Notes under the pieces: generated by a model
The model's database searches: none
The model's input: the letters and a program-made list of their open reading frames with translations, nothing else
What the model was told of the DNA's origin: nothing
Translations under genes and position numbers: made by a program
In this document: positions 17,638 through 25,548 of the stretch, piece by piece
How positions within the stretch are numbered: the stretch's first letter is position 1
Layout: each line of letters starts with the position of its first letter
Assembly: GCF_002078605.1 (NCBI RefSeq)
Contig: NZ_MSJR01000008.1
Coordinates: forward strand, 1 to 64,000
Length of the DNA: 64,000 nucleotides
Direction of reading: 5' to 3'
DNA from: Salegentibacter sediminis
Lineage (GTDB): Bacteria > Bacteroidota > Bacteroidia > Flavobacteriales > Flavobacteriaceae

Positions 17638-18493
17638 GGCTTGGTTTAAAAGAACACAAAAAGGAATTCAAACCCCTACCGAACACAAAAAAGATGTTCC
17701 AAAAGGTTTATGGTATAAATCTCCAACAGGAAAGATCGTAGATGCCGAACAATTGGAAAGCAATTTCTATGTTAGTCCTGAAGATGGTTACCACGTAAGG
17801 ATAGGAAGTAAGGAATATTTCAAGATCCTTTTTGATGATAATGAGTTCAAGGAACTCGATAAAAACATGACCTCTAAAGATCCACTGGAATTTAAGGACA
17901 CCAAGAAATATACCGACAGATTAAAAGCTGCCGAAGATAAAACCGGCTTGAAAGACGCCGTTCGTACGGCGGTAGGAAAATCTAAAGGAAAAGATCTGGT
18001 AATAGCCTGTATGGACTTTAGTTTTATTGGGGGATCAATGGGCTCTGTGGTAGGAGAAAAAATTGCCCGGGGAGCCGATTACGCGCTGAAGAACAAGATT
18101 CCTTTTATGATTATTTCAAAATCGGGAGGCGCCCGAATGATGGAGGCAGCATTATCCTTAATGCAATTGGCAAAAACTTCAGTAAAACTTGCGCAACTTG
18201 CCGAGGCAAAAATCCCATACATCTCATTATGCACCGATCCAACTACGGGAGGAACAACTGCTTCCTTTGCAATGCTTGGCGATATTAATATCTCGGAGCC
18301 CGGTGCACTTATAGGTTTTGCGGGGCCCCGGGTAGTAAAAGACACTACTGGAAAAGATCTTCCCGATGACTTTCAAACTGCTGAATTCGTTAAAGAACAT
18401 GGTTTCCTGGATTTCATTGTAAAACGTTCAGAGCTTAAGAATAAAGTGAATTTATACCTGGATCTCATTCAAAATCAACCAGTAAGAAAATAA
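17638..18493 (+). CDS. accD: Acetyl-CoA carboxylase carboxyltransferase subunit beta
   Basis: The beta subunit of acetyl-CoA carboxylase, which with AccA moves the carboxyl group from biotin to acetyl-CoA to make malonyl-CoA. About 285 residues from [10 protein letters not shown]. The carboxyltransferase core is clear: '[13 protein letters not shown]', '[15 protein letters not shown]' and '[16 protein letters not shown]'. The N-terminal segment aligns with the usual zinc-ribbon region ('[17 protein letters not shown]' and '[12 protein letters not shown]'), but none of its four cysteines is present; the first Cys falls near residue 125. The ATG is at 17636-17638. Confidence 0.94.
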
Positions 18494-18529
18494 ATAAGAG
18501 TTTTAAAGAACTTTATCTTAAGAAAATAG

Positions 18530-18537
18530 TATATTTG
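18530..18537 (+). promoter_or_regulatory. Bacteroidota -7 box for rpsO
   Basis: TATATTTG followed by C matches TAnnTTTG. It lies about 53 bases upstream of the rpsO ATG, leaving room for a leader of roughly 50 bases. Confidence 0.6.
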
Positions 18538-18590
18538 CCGCTTGACAGAAAAACTGTCAGTACATAAAAATCATTTAAATAAATATTGGA

Positions 18591-18860
18591 ATGTATTTAG
18601 CAAAAGAAAAAAAGCAGGAGATCTTTGAAAAGCACGGAAAAGGTAAGAATGACACCGGTTCTACTGAAGGTCAAATCGCATTGTTTACTTACAGAATTTC
18701 TCACCTTTCAGAACACCTTAAAAAGAACCGTCAGGATTACAACACCGAACGTTCTCTTGTAAGGCTGGTTGGTAAAAGAAGAAGTTTGCTTGATTACCTG
18801 ATGAAGAAGGATATTATGAGATATCGTGCTATCGTTAAGGAATTAGGATTAAGAAAATAA
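18591..18860 (+). CDS. rpsO: 30S ribosomal protein S15
   Basis: An 89-residue ribosomal protein binding 16S rRNA in the platform. Family signatures are 'TGSTEGQIALFTYRI' (about 22-36), 'HLSEHLKKNRQDY' and 'LVGKRRSLLDYL'. As in many bacteria it is followed by pnp, here separated by a strong terminator and a structured leader. Confidence 0.97.
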   Translation: MYLAKEKKQEIFEKHGKGKNDTGSTEGQIALFTYRISHLSEHLKKNRQDYNTERSLVRLVGKRRSLLDYLMKKDIMRYRAIVKELGLRK

Positions 18861-18867
18861 ATTTCGA

Positions 18868-18891
18868 GGGGGCTTTACGCCCCCTTTTTTT
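18868..18891 (+). terminator. Strong rho-independent terminator after rpsO
   Basis: GGGGGC (18868-18873), loop TTTAC, GCCCCC (18879-18884), then seven T. It starts eight bases after the rpsO stop codon. Confidence 0.92.
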
Positions 18892-18934
18892 ATATAGAAG
18901 CAATTTGTAAATTGCCTTAAATTGTCACCCTGTA

Positions 18935-19061
18935 GCTCCAAAATTGTCCGGAGCGAAAGGTAGTTTTTCATTGGTCTGCAACAACTACACACAACAACAC
19001 AACCAGACCGTCCTGAAAGACGGAGACCATTGTTTAACACAGGCCCTAAGACTACGGCCTG
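18935..19061 (+). promoter_or_regulatory. Structured pnp leader with four hairpins
   Basis: Four inverted repeats lie in the 217-base gap before pnp: GCTCC/GGAGC (18935-18939, 18950-18954); GGTCTG/CAGACC (18973-18978, 19004-19009) with a G-free A/C-rich loop of 25 bases; CCGTC/GACGG (19008-19012, 19019-19023); CAGGCC/GGCCTG (19040-19045, 19056-19061). The second and third share two bases. TGGTCT (18972-18977) could instead pair with AGACCA (19024-19029). In E. coli the pnp leader is cut by RNase III and controlled by PNPase itself; a similar role here is inference. Confidence 0.5.
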
Positions 19062-19077
19062 ATTTGAAATTTTTATT

Positions 19078-21312
19078 ATGATTCCACAAACATTTAAAGA
19101 GGTTATCGATCTTGGAGATGGAAGAGAGATCTCGATCGAAACCGGAAAATTAGCAAAACAAGCCCACGGGTCGGTTGTTGTGCAAATGGGCAAAGCCATG
19201 CTGCTGTGTACCGTTGTTTCTTCTTACAAAGAAAGCACTATGGATTTCTTCCCTTTAACCGTAGATTACCGTGAGAAATTTGCTGCTGCCGGGCGTTACC
19301 CTGGAGGTTTTTTCAAAAGAGAAGCAAGACCAAGTGATGGTGAAGTTTTAACAATGAGAATTGTAGACCGGGTGCTACGTCCATTATTCCCATCAGATTA
19401 TAGAACTGAGACTCAGGTGATGATCCAGTTGATGTCTCACGACGAAGAAGTTATGCCAGATGCTTTGGCAGGATTGGCCGCTTCTGCAGCAATTCAACTT
19501 TCAGACATTCCTTTTGAAACCGCTATTTCTGAAGCCCGTGTGGCCAGAATTGATGGTGAATTCGTGATAAATCCAAGCCGCAGCCAATTACAGGATTCAG
19601 ACATCGATATGATTATTGGTGCATCTGCCGATTCTGTGATGATGGTAGAAGGCGAGATGAAAGAAATTTCAGAAGAAGAGATGGCTGAAGCCATTCAATT
19701 CGCTCACGAACACATTAAAAAACAAATAGACGCTCAATTACGTCTTGCAGAAGCTTTTGGTAAAAAACCAGTTAGGGAATATCCAACTGCTGAAGAAAAA
19801 GAAGATATCGAGAAAAAAGTTCGCGATGCGGCTTACGATAAAATTTACGAGATTGCTAAAGGCGGTCACGGTAAAAAGGAACGCAGCGAAGCTTTTTCAG
19901 CAGTAAAAGAAGAAGTTTTAGCTTTATTTTCTGAAGAAGAATTGGAGGAAAATGAAAAGCTAATCAAAAAATATTATAGCAAAACCGAAAAGGAAGCGGT
20001 AAGAGAACTTACCCTTGCTGAAGGGGTGAGATTGGACGGAAGAAAAACCGACGAGATCAGACCTATTTGGTGTGAAATCGATTATTTACCATCGGTACAC
20101 GGTTCGGCTATCTTCACCCGTGGGGAAACTCAGGCATTGGCAACCGTAACTTTGGGAACTTCCAGAGAAGCGAATACTATAGATATGCCAACTCACCAGG
20201 GAGAAGAAAAATTCTACCTGCATTATAACTTCCCTCCTTTCTGTACAGGTGAAGCTTATCCAATTAGAGGTACTTCAAGACGTGAGATTGGACACGGAAA
20301 CCTTGCACAACGTGCATTAAAAGGAATGATTCCTGAAAACAATCCATATACAGTAAGAATTGTTTCAGAAGTTTTGGAATCTAATGGTTCCTCTTCTATG
20401 GCTACTGTTTGTGCAGGAACAATGGCATTGATGGACGCAGGTATCCAAATGAAGAAACCGGTGTCGGGTATCGCAATGGGATTAATCTCTGACGGGGAAC
20501 GCCACGCTGTACTTTCAGATATTCTTGGAGATGAAGATCATCTTGGAGATATGGACTTTAAAGTAACCGGAACGGCTGACGGGATAACCGCCTGCCAAAT
20601 GGACATTAAAGTAAAAGGACTTCCTTACGAGATTTTAGTAAAAGCGCTAAAACAAGCCCGTGCAGGAAGATTGCATATTCTTGAGAAACTTACAGATACT
20701 ATTGCTGCTCCTAGTGAAAATGTTAAAGCCTACGCTCCAAAAATTATCACCAGAAGAATTCCGAATGAATTTATTGGTGCCTTAATTGGACCTGGAGGAA
20801 AAGTTATCCAGGAACTTCAGAAAACTACGGGAACCGAGATCGTAATCAATGAAGATCCTGAAACCGAAGAAGGAATTGTTGAAATTCTGGGAACTGATCA
20901 GGATGGTATCGATAAGGTGCTTGCCAAAATTGATTCGGTTACTTTTAAGCCTGAAAAAGGAGCTACTTATAAAGTAAAAGTGATTAAAGTCCTTGATTTT
21001 GGAGCTGTGGTAGAATATCTTGATGCCCCAGGTAACGAGGTATTACTTCACATTTCTGAACTGGCCTGGGAACGCACCGACAACGTAAAAGATATTGTAA
21101 ATCTGGGTGACGTAATTGAAGTGAAATACTTTGGTGTAGATCCTAAAACCCGCAAGGAAAAAGTTTCAAGAAAAGCTTTGCTTGAAAAACCTGAAGGTTA
21201 CCAGGCTCGTCCGACAAGAGATAATAATCGCGATAATCGCGGGTCCCGGGACAACCGAGGCCGTGATGACCGCAGAGGTAGAGACAACAGAGATCGTAGA
21301 AATAACGATTAA
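19078..21312 (+). CDS. pnp: Polyribonucleotide nucleotidyltransferase (PNPase)
   Basis: A phosphorolytic 3'-5' exoribonuclease of RNA turnover, 744 residues. The order is RNase PH domain 1, an all-helical linker (about 240-310), RNase PH domain 2 ('[15 protein letters not shown]'), a KH domain with the loop IGPGG near 570, and an S1 domain (about 629-700). After S1 comes a low-complexity tail of about 40 residues rich in Arg, Asp and Asn, ending RDRRNND. The start at 19078 gives '[18 protein letters not shown]', the usual flavobacterial beginning. No Shine-Dalgarno site is seen. Confidence 0.96.
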   Translation: MIPQTFKEVIDLGDGREISIETGKLAKQAHGSVVVQMGKAMLLCTVVSSYKESTMDFFPLTVDYREKFAAAGRYPGGFFKREARPSDGEVLTMRIVDRVLRPLFPSDYRTETQVMIQLMSHDEEVMPDALAGLAASAAIQLSDIPFETAISEARVARIDGEFVINPSRSQLQDSDIDMIIGASADSVMMVEGEMKEISEEEMAEAIQFAHEHIKKQIDAQLRLAEAFGKKPVREYPTAEEKEDIEKKVRDAAYDKIYEIAKGGHGKKERSEAFSAVKEEVLALFSEEELEENEKLIKKYYSKTEKEAVRELTLAEGVRLDGRKTDEIRPIWCEIDYLPSVHGSAIFTRGETQALATVTLGTSREANTIDMPTHQGEEKFYLHYNFPPFCTGEAYPIRGTSRREIGHGNLAQRALKGMIPENNPYTVRIVSEVLESNGSSSMATVCAGTMALMDAGIQMKKPVSGIAMGLISDGERHAVLSDILGDEDHLGDMDFKVTGTADGITACQMDIKVKGLPYEILVKALKQARAGRLHILEKLTDTIAAPSENVKAYAPKIITRRIPNEFIGALIGPGGKVIQELQKTTGTEIVINEDPETEEGIVEILGTDQDGIDKVLAKIDSVTFKPEKGATYKVKVIKVLDFGAVVEYLDAPGNEVLLHISELAWERTDNVKDIVNLGDVIEVKYFGVDPKTRKEKVSRKALLEKPEGYQARPTRDNNRDNRGSRDNRGRDDRRGRDNRDRRNND

Positions 21313-21334
21313 TTAAGTCTAAATTTATATCCTA

Positions 21335-21370
21335 AAATGCCCTGAAATAATTTTCAGGGCATTTTTTTAT
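21335..21370 (+). terminator. Terminator after pnp
   Basis: AATGCCCTGAA (21336-21346) pairs with TTCAGGGCATT (21353-21363) around a 6-base loop, followed by T residues. Confidence 0.9.
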
Positions 21371-21399
21371 CCTTTTTTTTAAATAAAATAACTATTAAA

Positions 21400-21488
21400 C
21401 CTGCGTTAGGGATTGCAGTGGAAAGCCCACAGCGACCGGAGGGAGCGCGGACTTGAACGGAAAGCCCGACCCACAGGGGAACGCCCAA
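21400..21488 (+). ncRNA. Conserved-looking structured RNA element (flavo-1-like candidate)
   Basis: This G/C-rich block stands out from its AT-rich surroundings. Its ends pair: GCGTT (21403-21407) with AACGC (21480-21484). Inside lie two GGAAAGCCC motifs (from 21420 and 21459), one in the hairpin GTGG...CCAC, and a GCG...CGC arm around 21432-21449. From memory it resembles an intergenic element repeated across flavobacterial genomes that may be the flavo-1 RNA family; this was not checked. It lies about 100 bases upstream of rpoD and could be a free RNA or part of the rpoD leader. Confidence 0.45.
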
Positions 21489-21571
21489 ATAAAATTTATT
21501 AAGGTTCTTTGTAACATTTCGACTACTCTCTGCGTATAAACTAATACAAGAGCTATTCACAATTAAAATCC

Positions 21572-21577
21572 AAGGAG
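21572..21577 (+). promoter_or_regulatory. Strong Shine-Dalgarno site of rpoD
   Basis: AAGGAG lies seven bases upstream of the ATG at 21585. It is complementary to the 16S rRNA 3' end at good spacing. The neighbouring genes pnp, rpsO, fbaA and tamL show no such site, as is usual in Bacteroidota. Confidence 0.8.
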
Positions 21578-21584
21578 ACGATAG

Positions 21585-22448
21585 ATGAGACAACTTAAGA
21601 TTACGAAGCAGGTAACAAACCGTGAAACTGCTTCGCTGGATAAGTATTTGCAAGAAATTGGTAAAGTTGATTTGATTACTGCCGATGAAGAGGTAGAATT
21701 AGCACAACGAATTAAAGCGGGTGATGACCGTGCCTTGGAGAAACTAACAAAAGCGAATCTTCGTTTTGTGGTATCTGTGGCAAAACAATATCAAAATCAG
21801 GGCTTAACCCTACCCGACCTTATTAACGAAGGAAATTTAGGTTTAATTAAGGCTGCGAAACGTTTTGACGAAACCCGTGGTTTTAAATTTATTTCTTACG
21901 CTGTTTGGTGGATTCGTCAGTCCATTCTTCAGGCACTGGCCGAGCAATCACGTATTGTACGTTTGCCATTGAATAAAATTGGATCTATTAATAAGATCAA
22001 CAAAACTTTTGCTTTCTTAGAGCAATCACATGAGCGCCCACCAAGTGCTGAAGAAATCGCGAAAGAGCTGGACATGACGATAAATGATGTGAAGGAATCT
22101 ATGAAGAATTCTGGCCGTCACGTCTCTATGGATGCTCCTTTGGTAGAAGGTGAAGATTCTAACCTTTACGATGTATTGCGTTCGGGAGAATCTCCAAATC
22201 CTGATAAAGAGCTTCTTCACGAATCTTTAAGAACAGAAATCGAGCGTGCTTTAGAAACCTTAACTCCGCGTGAAGCCGATGTTATTCGTTTGTATTTCGG
22301 TTTAGGAGACCAGCACCCAATGACGCTGGAAGAAATTGGCGAGACTTTTGATCTTACACGCGAAAGAGTTAGACAAATTAAAGAAAAGGCGATTAGAAGG
22401 CTGAAACATACCTCAAGAAGTAAGATCCTGAAAACCTATTTAGGATAA
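21585..22448 (+). CDS. rpoD: Primary RNA polymerase sigma factor RpoD/SigA
   Basis: The housekeeping sigma factor, 287 residues, the short form typical of Bacteroidota, without region 1.1. Region 1.2 ('[19 protein letters not shown]'), region 2 ('[19 protein letters not shown]' and '[10 protein letters not shown]'), region 3 ('[14 protein letters not shown]') and region 4 ('[20 protein letters not shown]') are all present. It presumably recognises the TAnnTTTG promoters noted in this window. The ATG is fixed by the strong Shine-Dalgarno site. Confidence 0.97.
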   Translation: MRQLKITKQVTNRETASLDKYLQEIGKVDLITADEEVELAQRIKAGDDRALEKLTKANLRFVVSVAKQYQNQGLTLPDLINEGNLGLIKAAKRFDETRGFKFISYAVWWIRQSILQALAEQSRIVRLPLNKIGSINKINKTFAFLEQSHERPPSAEEIAKELDMTINDVKESMKNSGRHVSMDAPLVEGEDSNLYDVLRSGESPNPDKELLHESLRTEIERALETLTPREADVIRLYFGLGDQHPMTLEEIGETFDLTRERVRQIKEKAIRRLKHTSRSKILKTYLG

Positions 22449-22525
22449 GATATTTAAGATGACAACAGTTAATTCCGGCTGATTACCGGATAACATATAA
22501 CTGTTCGTTTTTTGATTGATGAATG

Positions 22526-22554
22526 ACCCCGGCCTGATGAACCGGGGTTTTTTT
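22526..22554 (+). terminator. Terminator after rpoD
   Basis: ACCCCGG (22526-22532) pairs with CCGGGGT (22542-22548), followed by a T run. Confidence 0.85.
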
Positions 22555-22703
22555 ATGTATAACAACCAGAATAAATCTCGATTACCACCGGGAATTCTGC
22601 CACTTGCACCCGGTAAATTAACCTATTAACTTTCCCCAATCAGAATTAAATTAAACCCCGCTTAAATAAATTTACAGAAGGCATCAATTAAGTATAATCT
22701 TAT

Positions 22704-22711
22704 TATTTTTG
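22704..22711 (+). promoter_or_regulatory. Bacteroidota -7 box for rpe
   Basis: TATTTTTG matches TAnnTTTG and lies 24 bases upstream of the ATG at 22736. It overlaps the alternative TTG start at 22709, which is therefore unlikely. Confidence 0.6.
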
Positions 22712-22735
22712 TGGCACACTCACAGCACAACATTT

Positions 22736-23398
22736 ATGAGAACAAAACTTATTGCCCCATCTATTCTTGCTGCTGATTTCGGAAATCTCCAGCGTGATAT
22801 TGAAATGGTAAATCAAAGTGATGCCGATTGGTTTCACATAGATATCATGGACGGTGTTTTTGTTCCGAATATCTCCTATGGGATGCCGGTATTAAAAGCG
22901 ATCAATAAACACGCCCAGAAGACTATAGACGTTCATCTAATGATCGTAGATCCAGACAGATACATTAGTGAGTTCGCTAAACTGGGAGCAGACAACCTAA
23001 CGGTACATTATGAGGCCTGCACCCACCTGCATCGCACGCTCCAGGCAATTAAAGCCGAAGGAATGAAAGCAGGTGTAGCTATAAATCCACATACCAGTGT
23101 AGACTTATTACAGGATGTCATTCAAGACATAGACCTGGTATGTTTAATGAGTGTTAATCCCGGGTTTGGAGGACAAAGTTTTATTGAAAACACTTATAAG
23201 AAGGTACAGCGCCTGAAAGAAATAATCATAACGCACAACGCCACCACGCTTATCGAAATTGATGGAGGCGTAACCGATAAAAATGCTGCGCGATTAATTG
23301 AAGCCGGGGCCGATGTTTTGGTTGCCGGAAGCTTCGTTTTTAAAGCTGAAGATCAAATTGAAACAATAAAAAACTTAAAACTACTTGCAAACTCCTGA
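22736..23398 (+). CDS. rpe: Ribulose-phosphate 3-epimerase
   Basis: Interconverts ribulose 5-phosphate and xylulose 5-phosphate in the pentose phosphate pathway. It is a TIM barrel of 220 residues from the ATG at 22736 (MRTKLIAPSILAADFGN). Metal and catalytic motifs 'FHIDIMDGVFVPNIS' (near 33), 'IDVHLMI', 'MSVNPGFGGQSF' (near 138) and 'IEIDGGV' with 'VAGSFVF' (near 175-205) are all present. The following gene overlaps its end by 14 bases. Confidence 0.95.
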   Translation: MRTKLIAPSILAADFGNLQRDIEMVNQSDADWFHIDIMDGVFVPNISYGMPVLKAINKHAQKTIDVHLMIVDPDRYISEFAKLGADNLTVHYEACTHLHRTLQAIKAEGMKAGVAINPHTSVDLLQDVIQDIDLVCLMSVNPGFGGQSFIENTYKKVQRLKEIIITHNATTLIEIDGGVTDKNAARLIEAGADVLVAGSFVFKAEDQIETIKNLKLLANS

Positions 23399-24362
23399 GG
23401 ATATATTTGATGTTATTATTATTGGCGGTGGTCCCATAGGAATTGCCTGCGGACTTGAAGCAAAGAAAAAACAGCTTTCTTATCTTATTTTGGAAAAGGG
23501 ATGCCTGGTAAATTCGTTATACCACTACCCTACCAAAATGACATTTTTTTCGACTTCTGAAAAATTGGAATTGGATAACATTCCTTTTATAAGTAACAAT
23601 CCGAAGCCGGTAAAAGCTGAAGCCCTGGAATATTACCGTCGAATTGCCACTTCCAATAAACTCAACATTAAATTATTCGAAAAGGTTACTTCAGTAGGGA
23701 GTGAGAATAAAAATCTACATGAAGTAAAAACCGAAAAAACCACTTACAATACTAAAAATGTAGTAGTAGCAACCGGTTTTTACGACATCCCCAATTATCT
23801 TAACATCCCGGGGGAGGATCTCCCAAAGGTGGCCCATTATTACGATGATCCTCATTATTATGCTACTCAAAAAACAATTGTAGTTGGCGCCAGTAACTCG
23901 GCTGTTGATGCTGCTTTAGAAATTTATCGCAAAGGTGGGGAGGTTAGTATGATAATTCGAAAAGAAGATATAGGCGAACGGGTAAAATACTGGGTTCGCC
24001 CCGATATCATTAACCGAATTAAGGAAGGAAGCATCAAAGCCTTTTATAGCTCACGCCTTAAAGAAATTAGAGAAAATGAGGTGGTGATTAGTACTCCAGA
24101 TGGTGAGATTATCCTTGAAAATGACTTCGTTTTACTTTTAACAGGATACAGGCCCAATTTTGAATTTTTGAAGGATATGGGGATTAAACTTTCTGATGAT
24201 GGAAGAAAAATCCCTCATTACAACGAGCAAACCATGGAGACCAATGTTAAGGGCATTTACCTGGCCGGCGTAATTTGTGGCGGAGTAGAGACCCATAAAT
24301 GGTTTATAGAAAATTCAAGGATCCACGCAAAAATGATAATGGAAGACCTGGCTAAAGAATGA
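23385..24362 (+). CDS. ypdA: YpdA-family putative bacillithiol disulfide reductase
   Basis: An FAD/NAD(P)H-dependent oxidoreductase of 325 residues. The N-terminal FAD site is 'VIIIGGGPIGIACGLEA' and the NAD(P)H site 'IVVGASNSAVDAALE' near residue 165. A final 'GIYLAGVICGGVETHKWFIEN' matches the YpdA group, known in Firmicutes to reduce oxidised bacillithiol. The start is TTG at 23385, inside the end of rpe; the next ATG in frame would remove the FAD site. The overlap of 14 bases implies cotranscription with rpe. That this organism makes bacillithiol is inference from the family. Confidence 0.8.
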   Translation: MQTPEDIFDVIIIGGGPIGIACGLEAKKKQLSYLILEKGCLVNSLYHYPTKMTFFSTSEKLELDNIPFISNNPKPVKAEALEYYRRIATSNKLNIKLFEKVTSVGSENKNLHEVKTEKTTYNTKNVVVATGFYDIPNYLNIPGEDLPKVAHYYDDPHYYATQKTIVVGASNSAVDAALEIYRKGGEVSMIIRKEDIGERVKYWVRPDIINRIKEGSIKAFYSSRLKEIRENEVVISTPDGEIILENDFVLLLTGYRPNFEFLKDMGIKLSDDGRKIPHYNEQTMETNVKGIYLAGVICGGVETHKWFIENSRIHAKMIMEDLAKE

Positions 24363-24370
24363 TGATTAGC

Positions 24371-24721
24371 CTAAGCATTTTCAAGAAAATCTTTTAGGAT
24401 GATGGCATGATTTTCTTCTTTATTTTTAGCACCGTAGAGGAGTACTAATGTTTTACGTTTATCCACCTCCTCTAGATCTTGAAGAATTTTCTCTTTGATA
24501 TCAGTTAATTCCTTCTGATATTTTTTACGGAATTCACTCCAATCAATTTGCTCCTGATGGAATTCTTTACGCAATTCGTTACTGGGGGCCCATTCTTTAA
24601 ACCAGAAATCCAGGTTTGCATTTTCTTTTGAAATACCCCTGGGCCAAAGTCTGTCTACCAAAATCCTAACAGCTTCTGAAGCTTCTTTATTTTCGTAAAT
24701 TCTTGCTATTTCTATATTCAT
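24371..24721 (-). CDS. DUF488 (YeaO-like) family protein
   Basis: A small cytosolic protein of 116 residues from the ATG at 24721 (MNIEIARIYE). Family signatures are 'ILVDRLWPRGISKE' near residue 18, 'FKEWAPSNELRKEFHQ' near 40, and 'LVLLYGAKNKEENHAIILKDFL' at the end. The biochemical function of DUF488 is not established. It is convergent with ypdA with an 8-base gap, and separated from the next minus-strand gene upstream by a terminator hairpin. Confidence 0.85.
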   Translation of the reverse strand: MNIEIARIYENKEASEAVRILVDRLWPRGISKENANLDFWFKEWAPSNELRKEFHQEQIDWSEFRKKYQKELTDIKEKILQDLEEVDKRKTLVLLYGAKNKEENHAIILKDFLENA

Positions 24722-24734
24722 CTTATAAAAATAA

Positions 24735-24770
24735 AAAAGCGATTTCAAAGTAGGGTTCAAAATCGCTTTT
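24735..24770 (-). terminator. Terminator hairpin between two minus-strand genes
   Basis: AAAAGCGATTT (24735-24745) pairs with AAATCGCTTTT (24760-24770). The minus strand continues into T residues. It ends transcription of the gene at 24790-25155 just before the DUF488 gene. Confidence 0.78.
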
Positions 24771-24789
24771 AGTTGGGGCAAAAAAGTTT

Positions 24790-25155
24790 CTATCTACTCA
24801 TCAGGATAAGCTCCGATGAGCTTAAAATCTCATTTCGATTCAAAAGTTTTCCATAAAATTCCATATCGCCCCTTGTGTTTCTAAATGATTTATCAAGCCA
24901 ATCTGAGGCCTTCTTAACCGGAAATTTATAAACTTTTATTTCAGGATAAGTTTCCGGGGAGTAGGATTCATCGATCCCAATTTCAATGTGTTTTTTCTCT
25001 TTATTATAATAAACATACTTGGCCAGGAAGTTATGTTTTATAAGGCTAATAAACTCCTCGGGAAGGCTACCGCAATCTTCACACTCCTCAATATATTGTT
25101 TTACGAGTTGCCTCAAAGAAGATTTTATTTCGTTTTCATTCAAATAAGAAGCCAT
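24790..25155 (-). CDS. Hypothetical protein, 121 residues
   Basis: I do not recognise this family. It has 121 residues, starts MASYLNENEIKS, has no signal peptide or membrane segment, and is rich in Lys, Glu and Ser. A CEDC motif (about 25-28) and one later Tyr-rich stretch ('YVYYNKEKKHIEIGIDESYSPE') are the only notable points. It is probably a cytosolic alpha/beta protein. It stands alone, with a terminator after it and a 393-base gap before it. Codon use looks like that of its neighbours. Confidence 0.65.
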   Translation of the reverse strand: MASYLNENEIKSSLRQLVKQYIEECEDCGSLPEEFISLIKHNFLAKYVYYNKEKKHIEIGIDESYSPETYPEIKVYKFPVKKASDWLDKSFRNTRGDMEFYGKLLNRNEILSSSELILMSR

Positions 25156-25548
25156 AATTCTATTAGTTTAGGTGTTAGATTCAGGGTAAAATTATGGGTT
25201 CAATACTAAGCTAAAAACAATTTATGCTGAGTTTAACGCACCTTTCTAAAAATTTGCAAATAAATTGCCTTAAATTTTAATGAATAAATAATCTTAATTT
25301 CTGAACTTTATGTCTTTAACAGCCGTAAACGAGTAGTTTTCATATTTAGGCCTTAACGTAATATTAAGCCGGCCTCTCCCTATTAATAATTCAATATAAA
25401 GTGAGACTTCTAAGCTACAGTAAGAATTAGGTGAAAAAACCCAGGAAAAAGGATCAGTGGCAAAATTGAATTACAGAAAAAAAAATTCAATTTTTTCGAA
25501 ACATATTACAGAGATATTTTGATTAAATAAACTAACCTCTTTTAACCC
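25156..25548. other. 393-base gap upstream of the restriction gene
   Basis: AT-rich, with no convincing reading frame and no clear TAnnTTTG box before the gene at 25549. One terminator-like hairpin is present at 25462-25494 and listed separately. It could hold the promoter of the gene at 24790-25155 on the minus strand and a small RNA on the plus strand, but nothing direct shows this. Confidence 0.5.
25462..25496 (+). terminator. Terminator-like hairpin in the leader of the restriction gene
   Basis: AAAATTGAATT (25462-25472) pairs with AATTCAATTTT (25484-25494), ending in six T. It lies 54 bases before the ATG at 25549. The stem is all A/T except two G-C pairs, so its strength is doubtful. 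Confidence 0.45.

Noticed and set aside
24371-25155. DUF488 gene and unknown gene as a toxin-antitoxin pair
   Set aside because: A terminator separates them, sizes and sequence do not resemble toxin-antitoxin families, and DUF488 proteins occur alone elsewhere.
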